DNA of 64,000 nucleotides from Pseudorhodobacter sp. MZDSW-24AT (GTDB lineage Bacteria > Pseudomonadota > Alphaproteobacteria > Rhodobacterales > Rhodobacteraceae). Positions within the stretch are counted from its first letter, which is position 1, and each line of letters opens with the position of its first letter. The translations under genes were made by a program, and so were the position numbers. The notes beneath the pieces were generated by a model. It was not told the origin of the DNA. It ran no database searches and saw nothing but the letters and a program-made list of their open reading frames with translations. Below are positions 17,248 through 26,900 of the stretch, one piece after another. Location: assembly GCF_002794355.1 (NCBI RefSeq), contig NZ_PGOI01000007.1, positions 558,001 to 622,000 of the forward strand. Direction: 5' to 3'.

Positions 17248-18825
17248 ATGATGGAAAGCTCTTTCATCTTCGGCCTCGGCATCGGCCTTGCCGCAGTTTT
17301 TGCGTCGCTGGGCAGCATTCTGATCCTTGCCGCGCTTCAGGCCCGCCGCAAACCCGCCCGCCACAGCATTTTTGACGAACGTCAGAAAGGCACCCTGTTT
17401 CTGTTCGATGGCGAAACACTGATCGATTGCACCCCCGGCGCGCAGGCGATCCTTGCTGCTTCCCCGGTTCCGGGCAGTGCTTGGGCCAAGTTGCTCGCCT
17501 ATCTGGCGACAACCTTCCCCGAAATCGCCCAGCAACTCTCCAAACTGCCGGAAACCGGCATGCTGAGCTTGGCCTCGAATGGCCTGAACGGCCCGGCCCT
17601 TGTCGTCCGGGCTGAACATCGCGGCGGCCTTTCCCGGATCGCGCTGACAGACGGCGAAGCCGGGGAAGGTGCTCCGGGACAAGATCCGCTGGCGCAGCGC
17701 TGCATGACCGAAGAGTTGACGTTTCTGCAATCCATGATGTCACGCGCGCCATTTCTTGCATGGCGGGAACAAAAAGACGGTGACATCATCTGGGCCAACA
17801 CGGCCTATCTGCTGCGCGCCGCAGATTTTCTCCCGCCCGGCAAAGACCTGTCGTGGCCCTTGCCGCGCCTGTTTGAAAAGACGGCGACACAGCAAGGAGC
17901 GTCCGGCCAAAGGCAACGATTGCGCCTGCCCAACGGAGGGGGCCTCTGGTTCGATCTCGTCAGCATGCCAGAGGGTGACGGCTGGCGCGTTTATGCGCTG
18001 CCCGCCGATTCAGCCGTGCAAGCGGAAACAACCTTGCGGGATTTCATGCAGATCCTGACCAAAACCTTTGCGCATCTTCCGATCGGACTTGCCATCTTTG
18101 ACAACCGTCGGCGGCTGCAACTGTTCAATCCCGCATTGATTGATCTGACCGGACTCGCGCCAGATTTCCTGTCGATGCGCCCGTCGCTCCTTGCCGTGCT
18201 TGATGCCCTGCGCGATCACAATATGGTGCCCGAACCGAAGGACTATCGGGATTGGCGCAAGCAGATCACAGATCTCGAACGCGCCACGGCCTCGGGTGTC
18301 TATCAGGAAACCTGGAACCTGCCCGGCGGACAAACCTACAAGGTCATTTGCAGACCGCATCCGAACGGGGCCTTGGCCTTGATGATCGAAGACATCTCGT
18401 CCGAAATCACCCGAACACGCCGCTATCGCGCCGATCTGGAGCTTGGCCAATCCGTGATCGACTCCATGCCTGACGCGATGGCCGTCTTCTCTGAAACCGG
18501 CATCCTTGTGATGACCAATGCGGCCTATACCAAACTCTGGGGCCATGACCCGGCATCAACGCTGGCAAACGAAGGCATCCGGTCGCTTGCGCATCATTGG
18601 CGCAGCAAAACGGCGCCAAACGGGGTCTGGACCGAGGCCGAAGAGTATGTGTGCACCATCGGCGACCGCCAGATCTGGAGCGATGAGGTCCGGATGGCAG
18701 ACGGTCGCCTGATTGTCTGCACCTTCACACCGCTTTCGGGCGGGGCCACGCTGGTCGGCTTCCGGGTCCAGCAGGGCACGGCTGACACGCCCTCGCGGTC
18801 CAGCGCGGAGCGGCGCTCTGCCTGA
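17248..18825 (+). CDS. Membrane-anchored multi-PAS protein without kinase domain
   Basis: Protein of 525 residues with one N-terminal membrane segment (about 6-30) and no extensive periplasmic part. Downstream are three PAS-like regions: about 155-255, about 280-390 (PIGLAIFDNRRRLQLFNPALIDLTGL) and about 400-510 (DAMAVFSETGILVMTNAAYTKLWG). Such PAS_7-type repeats often precede a histidine kinase, but here the protein ends without H-box or ATPase domain, so it is a sensor or scaffold lacking a visible output domain. ATG 17248 is followed by a second ATG. A CtrA box lies just upstream and tsaE follows after 45 bases. Confidence 0.75.
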   Translation: MMESSFIFGLGIGLAAVFASLGSILILAALQARRKPARHSIFDERQKGTLFLFDGETLIDCTPGAQAILAASPVPGSAWAKLLAYLATTFPEIAQQLSKLPETGMLSLASNGLNGPALVVRAEHRGGLSRIALTDGEAGEGAPGQDPLAQRCMTEELTFLQSMMSRAPFLAWREQKDGDIIWANTAYLLRAADFLPPGKDLSWPLPRLFEKTATQQGASGQRQRLRLPNGGGLWFDLVSMPEGDGWRVYALPADSAVQAETTLRDFMQILTKTFAHLPIGLAIFDNRRRLQLFNPALIDLTGLAPDFLSMRPSLLAVLDALRDHNMVPEPKDYRDWRKQITDLERATASGVYQETWNLPGGQTYKVICRPHPNGALALMIEDISSEITRTRRYRADLELGQSVIDSMPDAMAVFSETGILVMTNAAYTKLWGHDPASTLANEGIRSLAHHWRSKTAPNGVWTEAEEYVCTIGDRQIWSDEVRMADGRLIVCTFTPLSGGATLVGFRVQQGTADTPSRSSAERRSA

Positions 18826-18870
18826 GCGGTAGTGCTTGCGGTGGCGGCGCGGCGCAGTAAAACTGTCGCC

Positions 18871-19341
18871 ATGTCCAAACGCACGCATCTCAGCCTTTTT
18901 TTGCCCGATGAAGAGGCGACCGATGCACTGGGCGGCCTTCTGGCCGATCACCTTGTCCCGGGTGACACCGTCCTGCTCACCGGGAGCATCGGGGCAGGAA
19001 AGTCCCATCTGTCTCGGTCCATCATCCGCAGCCGGTTGAACCGGATGGAAGATGTGCCCTCGCCCACCTTCACCCTTGTGCAAACCTATGAGCATCCAGG
19101 GGGGGACATCTGGCACGCCGATCTTTACCGTCTTTCTCACCCGGACGAGGTGCTCGAACTCGGGCTGGAAGAGGCCTTCAGCACGGCCATCTGCCTTGTG
19201 GAATGGCCCGAAAGGCTTGGCCGCCATCTGCCGCGCGACGCGATTCAGGTGGCGCTTTCGCCAGAGGCCGAAGGTCGCCGCGCCGAGATTGCCTTTGTCG
19301 GCAGACCCGAACTGGCCGAGGCGCTCGATGAACGACCGTAG
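18871..19341 (+). CDS. tsaE: tRNA threonylcarbamoyladenosine biosynthesis ATPase TsaE
   Basis: ATPase partner of TsaB-TsaD in t6A37 synthesis, 156 residues. The P-loop GSIGAGKSHL is at about 37-46, and the family motifs PSPTFTLVQTYEH and HADLYRL (Walker B-like) follow, then the EWPERLG segment. ATG 18871 gives the usual short N-terminus. Its 3' end overlaps amgK by 14 bases, so it heads a coupled series tsaE-amgK-murU-addB-addA. Confidence 0.93.
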   Translation: MSKRTHLSLFLPDEEATDALGGLLADHLVPGDTVLLTGSIGAGKSHLSRSIIRSRLNRMEDVPSPTFTLVQTYEHPGGDIWHADLYRLSHPDEVLELGLEEAFSTAICLVEWPERLGRHLPRDAIQVALSPEAEGRRAEIAFVGRPELAEALDERP

Positions 19342-20341
19342 GGCTGCATCAAACCGCTTTCTGAACGCCAGCGGCTGGGGCGATGCCACGCGCGCCTTTC
19401 TCGCCGGGGATGCGTCAGACCGCAGCTATGACAGGCTGACCCGCGCAGGGGAAACGGCCGTGCTGATGGATGCCCCCCCCGGCACAGGCGACGATCCGGC
19501 GGCGTTCATCGCGATCGCCCGACATTTGCAAAAGATCGGTCTCTCTGCCCCAAGACTCTTGGCGCAAAATCTGGACCAAGGCTTTTTGCTGCTGGAAGAT
19601 CTTGGCGATGCGCTCTTCGCCCATGTCGTAAAGACAAACCCGGAACGCGAGGCGTCGCTTTATTCCTCCGCGGCACAGGTCCTGATCCACCTTCAGGCGC
19701 ACCCTGCCCCGCCCGGTCTTCCAAACCTCACGGCGGTTGACTGGGCCGAAGCCGCCGCCTTTGCTGTCGATTGGTATGCCTATGCCGCCACCGGCATCCG
19801 AGCCGACAAGACCGCCTTTGTCGCCGCTCTTGCCAAAGCGCTGTCGCTGCATGCGGATGGACCCAGAGTGCTGATCTTGCGGGATTTTCATGCTGAAAAT
19901 CTGCTCGATCTGCCGGAAAGATCCGGCATCCGGTCGGTCGGCCTGCTCGATTTCCAGCTCGCGCAGATGGGGCAGCCCGGCTATGATCTGGTGTCTTTGC
20001 TGCAAGATGCCCGACGCGATGTCTCACCCGATCTTGCAAACCGTCTTGTTGCCGAGTTTGCCGCCGCAACCGGACGCCCTCTCGCCGATTTTCAAACCGA
20101 ATATGCCGTCCTTGGCGCCCAGCGCGCGCTGCGCATTCTGGGTGTCTTCGCGCGGCTTTGCCTTGTGGGGGGAAAGTCCGGCTATGTGCCGATGATCCCG
20201 CGCGTCTGGGCGCAACTGCAACACAACCTGTCCCACCCCGCCCTCGCGGATCTGCGCAGCATCTGCACACATCTCTTGCCGCCCCCCACAGCGGGCGTCC
20301 TGCAAACCATCGGAGAAAAATGCGCGCCCCTTTCCCGCTGA
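19328..20341 (+). CDS. amgK: N-acetylmuramate/N-acetylglucosamine anomeric kinase AmgK
   Basis: Aminoglycoside-phosphotransferase-fold kinase, 337 residues, that phosphorylates MurNAc at C1 for peptidoglycan recycling straight to UDP-MurNAc, bypassing the fosfomycin-sensitive steps. The catalytic loop LRDFHAENLL (about 181-190) and the metal-binding LLDFQLAQMG (about 204-213) are visible. ATG 19328 lies inside the end of tsaE. The next gene encodes the matching uridylyltransferase MurU, which strongly supports the assignment; the two overlap by 22 bases. Confidence 0.9.
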   Translation: MNDRRAASNRFLNASGWGDATRAFLAGDASDRSYDRLTRAGETAVLMDAPPGTGDDPAAFIAIARHLQKIGLSAPRLLAQNLDQGFLLLEDLGDALFAHVVKTNPEREASLYSSAAQVLIHLQAHPAPPGLPNLTAVDWAEAAAFAVDWYAYAATGIRADKTAFVAALAKALSLHADGPRVLILRDFHAENLLDLPERSGIRSVGLLDFQLAQMGQPGYDLVSLLQDARRDVSPDLANRLVAEFAAATGRPLADFQTEYAVLGAQRALRILGVFARLCLVGGKSGYVPMIPRVWAQLQHNLSHPALADLRSICTHLLPPPTAGVLQTIGEKCAPLSR

Positions 20342-21027
20342 TGTTGTTTGCGGCTGGCTTTGGCACCCGCATGGGTCAGCTGACCGCCACGCAACCCAAA
20401 CCCCTGATCCGCGTGGCAGGTTTGCCGCTGATCGATCATGCAAGGCGTCTCGCCGCACAGGCCGGCGTGCAAAGACAGGTGGCAAACCTGCATTATCGCG
20501 GCGAGCAGTTGGCACAGCATCTGGCTGGCACCGGGGTGGCGCTGTCTTGGGAAAAAGAGACGATCCTCGATACAGGGGGCGGCCTCAAGGCGGCGCTGCC
20601 CCTGTTGGGCGACGGCCCCGTCCTGACACTCAACACGGATGCGATCTGGACAGGACCAAACCCGCTCACCCGGCTGATGCAGATGTGGGACCCCGAGCGG
20701 ATGGACCAGCTTTTCCTGTTGCTCCCTGCCGCTCAGGCCCAAAGCGCCTCGGGACGTTCCGATTTCGTGATGGACAGCCAAGGTCGGGTGGATTGGGCGA
20801 AAGGGCGTGACGGGTTTCTTTACTTGGGCGCGCAGATCATTCAGCCACACCTGCTCACCGAAAGCGAAGCGGCCTTCTCCCTTCACGGTCCATGGTCACG
20901 CGCCATGGCCGCCGGGCGGGCCTACGGTGTGCTGCACCAAGGCGGCTGGTGCGACGTTGGTCATCCGGGGGGCATCGCCGTGGCCGAACGCCTCTTGCGT
21001 GATGCAAAGGAATGGCCCGGTGTTTGA
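20320..21027 (+). CDS. murU: N-acetylmuramate 1-phosphate uridylyltransferase MurU
   Basis: Nucleotidyltransferase, 235 residues, converting MurNAc-1-phosphate and UTP to UDP-MurNAc in cell-wall recycling. The GT-A fold signature LFAAGFGTRMG...PKPLIRVAGLPLI is at about 9-38, and the LNTDAIW metal-binding element is near 107-113. ATG 20320 follows a GGAG site and lies within the end of amgK. Related mannose-1-phosphate guanylyltransferases share the fold, but adjacency to amgK points to MurU. Confidence 0.9.
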   Translation: MRAPFPLMLFAAGFGTRMGQLTATQPKPLIRVAGLPLIDHARRLAAQAGVQRQVANLHYRGEQLAQHLAGTGVALSWEKETILDTGGGLKAALPLLGDGPVLTLNTDAIWTGPNPLTRLMQMWDPERMDQLFLLLPAAQAQSASGRSDFVMDSQGRVDWAKGRDGFLYLGAQIIQPHLLTESEAAFSLHGPWSRAMAAGRAYGVLHQGGWCDVGHPGGIAVAERLLRDAKEWPGV

Positions 21028-23977
21028 TCCTGCCGACTCCCGCCTGTTTGCCTTGCCTCCGGGCGTGGATTTTCCACAAGCGCTGGTCGCTGGCTTGCAA
21101 GAACGGATGCAGGGGCAGCCGCCAGAGGCGATGGCGCGGGTCACCCTGTATCTGAACACCACCCGCATGCGCCGCCGCGTGGTGCAGATCTTCGGTCAAA
21201 GCGGGCCAGGGCTTTTGCCCCGCATCCGCCTTCTCAGCGATCTGGCGGCCGATATGGTGCTGCCCGACCTGCCTGCCCCGGTCCCCACCTTGCGGCGCAA
21301 GCTCCAGTTGACAGTGCTGATCGGTCGATTGCTCGATTCCCTCCCAGATCTGGCGCCCCGTTCGGCCCTGGCAGATCTGGCCGACAGCCTGACAGCCCTG
21401 ATGTCTGAAATGCAGGGCGAAGGCGTCGGCCCAGAGGATGTTGCCGCCTTGGATGTGTCGGATCATTCCGAACACTGGGCGCGCACCCGCGCCTTTCTGA
21501 CCATCATCGCCCCTTATTTCGCAGACAACACAGAGCCCGACAGTGAAGGCCGCCAAAGGCGCCTCGCGCTGATGCTGTCGGATCTGTGGGCCATATCTCC
21601 GCCCACAGACCCTGTGATTGTCGCGGGCTCCACCGGCTCGCGCGGGACCACCGCCCTTTTCATGCAGGCGGTGGCCCGGCTGCCTCAGGGCGCAATCGTC
21701 TTGCCGGGTTATGATTTCGATATGCCCGATCCGGTCTGGAGCGGGCTGAGCGATGCGCTCACATCAGAGGATCACCCCCAGTTCCGCTTTCACCGCTTGA
21801 TGGAGCTGACGTCGACCTCCCCGCGCGATGTCAAACTCTGGCACAAGTCCCCGCCGCCCAGCGCCGCACGCAACAGCGTCGTTTCGCTCGCCCTCCGCCC
21901 TGCGCCTGTCACCGATCAATGGCTGATCGAAGGACCCGATCTTCCAGAACTGACAACCGCCCTACAGGATGTCACCCTGATGGAATCCGCAAATCCGCGG
22001 CAGGAAGCCTTGGGGATTGCGCTGATCATGCGCGAGGCGACAGAGCGCGGCACCCCCGTTGCGCTCATCTCTCCCGACCGGGTGTTGACACGGCAGGTCG
22101 CGGCGGCGCTGGACCGCTGGGGCATCAAACCGGATGACAGCGCAGGCATCCCGCTCAATCAAACCGCGCCCGGGCGGTTCTTGCGGCATCTGGTGCGGCT
22201 GACGGGGCAGCGGCTCACATCAGACGCGCTTCTGACGGTGCTCAAGCATCCGCTCACCGCCTCAGCGATGGACCGTGGCCAGCACCTTCTGCTGGCCCGC
22301 GATCTCGAACTGAAACTGCGGCGCGAAGGCCCGGCTTTTCCTGTCGGTGACGATTTGCTTCACTGGGCAGCCGCACAGCGAAACCCACATGCGCTTGGCT
22401 GGGCCACCGCCTTGGCGGGCGCCTTGGACGGGCTGGACCAGATCGGAACCCTGCCCCTCGCCCAACATGTCTTGCATTTGCGCCGCCTTGCAGAACGCCT
22501 GTCGCGGGGTCCGGCACCGGAAGGCACCGGAGAACTCTGGAACGAAGCGCCGGGCGAAGCGGCGCTAGCCTTCCTGACCGACCTTGAGACAGAGGCCTCG
22601 CACGGCGGCGACCTGTCGCCGGGCGAATTTAGGGATCTGTTCGATGGTCTGATCTCGGGCCAAGAGGTGCGGGCACCGATGATCGCGCATCCCGGTGTGA
22701 TGATCTGGGGCACGCTCGAGGCGCGGGTGCAAGGCGCCGATCTGGTCATTCTCGCCGGGCTGAACGATGGCATATGGCCCGCTTTGCCTGCGCCAGATCC
22801 GTGGTTGAATCGCAAGATGCGGCTCGACGCCGGGCTTTTGCTTCCGGAACGCCGCATCGGTCTGTCCGCCCACGATTTTCAACAGGCCGTCGCGGCGCCC
22901 AAGGTGGTTTTGTCGCGCGCCCTGCGCAATGCCGATGCGGAAACCGTGCCGTCCCGCTGGATCAATCGCCTGACAAACCTGCTGGAGGGCCTGCCCATGC
23001 GCGGGGGGCCCGAAGCTCTGCGCCAGATGCGCGCACGCGGAGAGTCTTGGCTGACTTTGGCCCATGCCATGGACAGGCCCTTGGCAAACCCCGACCCGGG
23101 TCTTCTTCCTGCCAAGCGCCCTGCCCCGCGCCCGCCCGTGGCCGCGCGACCGGACTCGCTTTCCCTGACGCGGATCGAAACTCTGATCCGTGACCCATAT
23201 GCCATCTACGCCGACAAGGTTCTGAAGCTTCAGACCTTGGACCCCATCCGCCAATCCCCCGATGCCCGCGATCGCGGCACGGTGGTGCACAGCATCCTCG
23301 AACGCTTCGTCCGGGAACGCCCCGCCACCGAAGACAGGCAAGAAGCCCGCAGCCGCCTGATGGCGCTGACCCGAGAGGTGTTGGAAGCCTTGGTGCCATG
23401 GCCCGCCGCCCGGGCGCTTTGGGAAGCCCGCATGGAGCGTGCGGCAGATCACTTCCTCAACATCGACGCGGCCGAAGGCGGCACCAGCGTGCTGGTGGAA
23501 GGCAAGGGCACGCTTGTGCTGCAAGGCCTGAACTTCACGCTGTTCGGCACACCAGACCGCATCGACATGCTGCCAAGCGGCAGATTACATCTGATTGATT
23601 ACAAGACCGGCAGCCCTCCCTCCGAGAAAGAGCAGAAATCTTTCGCCAAACAGCTCCACCTCGCCGCTCTCCTTGCCGAAGAAGGCGGTTTCAAAGGGCT
23701 GGGACCGGCAGAGGTGGCGAAAATCACCTATGTGGGGCTCGGCTCGGCAGGCAAGGTGACCGAGGATGAAATCACTCCGGAAAAGCTCGAAAGCGTGCGC
23801 GACGGGCTCTACCATCTGATCGGCGCTTATGCGCGGCGCGGCCAAGGCTATGCCGCGCGAAGGGCCGTGTTTTCAGAACGTTTCCCCGGGGATTACGATC
23901 ATCTGGCCCGTTTCGGAGAATGGGAAATGACCGATACACCGGTGCCGCAAGACGTGGGCGAAGAGGATGGCCGATGA
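21020..23977 (+). CDS. addB: Double-strand break repair protein AddB (alphaproteobacterial type)
   Basis: Subunit of the AddAB helicase-nuclease that resects DNA double-strand ends for RecA, 985 residues. The start is taken as GTG 21020, preceded by AAGGAA at 8 bases and giving the family N-terminus (M)FDPADSRLFALPPG; ATG 21002 is a weaker choice. The C-terminal RecB-type nuclease domain is visible from about 700, with RGTVVHSILERFV and the catalytic HLIDYKTG near 855-862. It overlaps murU by 8 bases and addA by 4. Confidence 0.94.
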   Translation: MFDPADSRLFALPPGVDFPQALVAGLQERMQGQPPEAMARVTLYLNTTRMRRRVVQIFGQSGPGLLPRIRLLSDLAADMVLPDLPAPVPTLRRKLQLTVLIGRLLDSLPDLAPRSALADLADSLTALMSEMQGEGVGPEDVAALDVSDHSEHWARTRAFLTIIAPYFADNTEPDSEGRQRRLALMLSDLWAISPPTDPVIVAGSTGSRGTTALFMQAVARLPQGAIVLPGYDFDMPDPVWSGLSDALTSEDHPQFRFHRLMELTSTSPRDVKLWHKSPPPSAARNSVVSLALRPAPVTDQWLIEGPDLPELTTALQDVTLMESANPRQEALGIALIMREATERGTPVALISPDRVLTRQVAAALDRWGIKPDDSAGIPLNQTAPGRFLRHLVRLTGQRLTSDALLTVLKHPLTASAMDRGQHLLLARDLELKLRREGPAFPVGDDLLHWAAAQRNPHALGWATALAGALDGLDQIGTLPLAQHVLHLRRLAERLSRGPAPEGTGELWNEAPGEAALAFLTDLETEASHGGDLSPGEFRDLFDGLISGQEVRAPMIAHPGVMIWGTLEARVQGADLVILAGLNDGIWPALPAPDPWLNRKMRLDAGLLLPERRIGLSAHDFQQAVAAPKVVLSRALRNADAETVPSRWINRLTNLLEGLPMRGGPEALRQMRARGESWLTLAHAMDRPLANPDPGLLPAKRPAPRPPVAARPDSLSLTRIETLIRDPYAIYADKVLKLQTLDPIRQSPDARDRGTVVHSILERFVRERPATEDRQEARSRLMALTREVLEALVPWPAARALWEARMERAADHFLNIDAAEGGTSVLVEGKGTLVLQGLNFTLFGTPDRIDMLPSGRLHLIDYKTGSPPSEKEQKSFAKQLHLAALLAEEGGFKGLGPAEVAKITYVGLGSAGKVTEDEITPEKLESVRDGLYHLIGAYARRGQGYAARRAVFSERFPGDYDHLARFGEWEMTDTPVPQDVGEEDGR

Positions 23978-26900
23978 CACATGATGCCAGCCTCGCACAA
24001 CGGGCAGCGGCGCAACCCGACCTGTCCACTTGGCTCTCTGCGAATGCCGGGTCGGGCAAAACCCGCGTTCTGACCGACCGTGTCGCCCGCCTTCTGCTCA
24101 ACAAGGTCGAGCCACAGCACATCCTGTGCCTGACCTACACCAAAGCCGCCGCCACCGAGATGCAGAACCGCCTGTTCCGCCGCCTTGGCGAATGGGCCAT
24201 GAAACCCGACGCCGCCTTGCGGGCCGACCTGACCGAGTTGGGGGAAGGCATGGTCATGGATGCGGAGCGCTTGGCTTTGGCGCGGCAGTTGTTCGCCCGC
24301 GCCATTGAAACGCCGGGCGGTCTGCGCATCCAGACCATCCACAGTTTCTGTGCCACCCTGTTGCGCCGTTATCCCCTTGAAGCAGGCGTCACGCCCGGTT
24401 TCAAGGAAATGGACGATCGCACCGCCCGGACCTTGCGTGAAGACATCGTGCAGGCCATGGCGGATCGGCTCGCGCCCGAGGTGGTCACCGATCTGGCCCG
24501 CCATTACACCGGCGAAGATTTCGCGGGCCTGATGGCCGAAATCTGCAGCCGCGCTGATGATTTCTCTCATCCCCTGACCCTCGGCCAAGCGCTTGCCCGT
24601 TTCGGCCAACCCGAAACGCTGACGAAAGAGCGTTTGCTGGACGCCGTTTTTCTGGGGGACGAGGCCGATCTTCTGACAGAGCTGACAGCGCGCTTGGCAG
24701 GCAGTGGCGCCAATGATCAAAAGGCAGGCAACCGGCTTGCGGCCCTTGATCCGTTCACCCCCAATCTGCACAGCCTTCAGGTGCTTGAATCCGTCTTCCT
24801 GTTTGCCTCGGGCGCGCGCGCCCATCAGGCCAAGGTCAACGATTTTCCCACCAAAGACCTGCGCAACGCCCTTGGCCCACTCGGCGACCGCCTTCAGAAA
24901 CTGATGGGCCGGGTCGAAGCGGCACGCGGCGCGCGGGTGGCGCTGGACGCCGCCGAGAAAACAGTGGCGCTGCACCGCTTTGCGCAGGTCTTCCTGCGCC
25001 ATTACACCGCCCGCAAGGCCGAGCGCGGCTTTCTCGATTTTGATGATCTCATCCGCAAGGCGCGCCAATTGCTGAACGATCCCGGGCTCGCGGCTTGGGT
25101 TCTGTTCCGGCTTGATGGCGGCATCGACCACATTCTTGTGGACGAGGCGCAAGACACCTCTCCGGCACAATGGGCGGTGATCGAAAAACTGACGGCCGAG
25201 TTCACGGCCGGGCAGGGGGCCAGTGACAAGACGCGGACACTCTTTGTGGTCGGGGACAAGAAACAGTCCATCTACTCCTTTCAGGGTGCGGATCTGTCGG
25301 CCTTTGACACCAAGCGCCTTGAATTCGGCGCGCGGTTTTCTGCGGTCGGGCAGCCGATGCAGGATCGCACGCTCGATTACTCCTTCCGCTCCTCGCCCGC
25401 TGTTCTGGACGTGGTCGACGCCACCTTCGGCTCTGCCTTTCCCGCAGCCTTGGGCGATCCGCCACGCCATCTGGCGTTTTTTGACCGGCTCCCGGGCCGC
25501 GTCGATCTGTGGCCGCTGATCGAAAAGGCTGACGTCACCTCGGATGAAGATGGCTGGAACCCTGTCGATCTGATTTCCGACAGCCATCACACGGTGGAAC
25601 TGGCGCGGAAAATTGCGTCAGAAATCAAAGACATGATAGAGTCCGGCGTCCACATTCCCACCGCGCCCGGCCAAAGCCGCGCGGTGCAGGCGGGCGATGT
25701 GCTGATCTTGGTGCAAACCCGCGGCACCTTGTTTTCCCAGATCATTCGCGCGTGCAAACAGGCGGGCCTGCCCATCGCCGGGGCAGATCGGCTGAAGCTG
25801 GGCGAAGAACTGGCCGTCAAGGATCTCATCGCCCTGCTGTCCTTTCTGGCAACACCCGAAGACAGTCTGTCCTTGGCTGCGGCCTTGCGCTCGCCCTTGT
25901 TCGGCTGGTCGGAAGATCAGCTGTTCCGTCTGGCCCATGGCCGGTCCGAACGCCATCTTTGGGCCGCCTTGCGAAACGCGGATGCCCCGGAAACGCTAGC
26001 GGTGCTGACAGACCTGCGCAATCAGGCCGATTTCCTGCGCCCTTACGAGATGCTGGAACGTATCCTGACCCGCCACAAGGGCCGCCAAAGATTGCTGACC
26101 CGCTTGGGGCCCGAGGCGGAAGACGGGATCGACGAATTGCTCAATCAGGCCTTGGCCTATGAAAACAGTGATGTGCCCAGCTTGACAGGTTTCCTGATCT
26201 GGCTGGAAAGCGATGTGGTCGAGGTCAAACGCCAACTGGACAGCGAAGGCGCCAACATCCGCGTGATGACAGTGCATGGCTCCAAGGGGCTGGAAGCGCC
26301 GGTTGTCATCTTGCCGGACACCGCCGACCGCAACCCCCGCGACCATGGCGAAGTGATCAAGCTTGCCGATGGCCTGCCTGTCTGGAAAACCTCCGAAAAG
26401 GAAAGCCCTGCCGATGTCGCCGCCGCTTTGGGCCTGCGCAAGGCCAAGATGGCCGAAGAAAACCTGCGCTTGCTTTATGTGGCCCTGACCCGCGCAAGAT
26501 CATGGCTGATAGTGGCAGGGGCCGGTGAAGCGAAAGTGACCACCGGGAAAGAAACCAAACCGCGCGAGAAATGGGCATGGTATCGGCAGGTCGAGGCCGG
26601 GTTGCAGGCCCTTGGCGCCCGCGCCGATGCGCAAGGTCGGCTGCGCCACGCCTCTGGCCAGTGGCCGGCAAACGCGCCCGCCGTCGTTGCCCCCCGCCTT
26701 CAGACCTTGCACCCCGACTGGCTGTCCCGTCCTGCGCCCGAGGTCGCCCGAAACCTCCTGCCGCTGTCGCCTTCGGATCTTGGCGGGCCAAAGGCGCTGC
26801 CGGGCGAAGGTGACGCGCCCGAGGTGGCAAAGGCGCGGGGCACCCTTCTGCATCGTCTGCTCGAGCTGTTGCCCGGCACCGCCCCTGAACACTGGTCAGA

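Noticed and set aside
23899-25590. 563-codon open frame on the minus strand opposite addA
   Set aside because: It lies wholly antisense to the well-conserved addA helicase, has no recognisable domain, and is a typical by-product of GC-rich codon bias.
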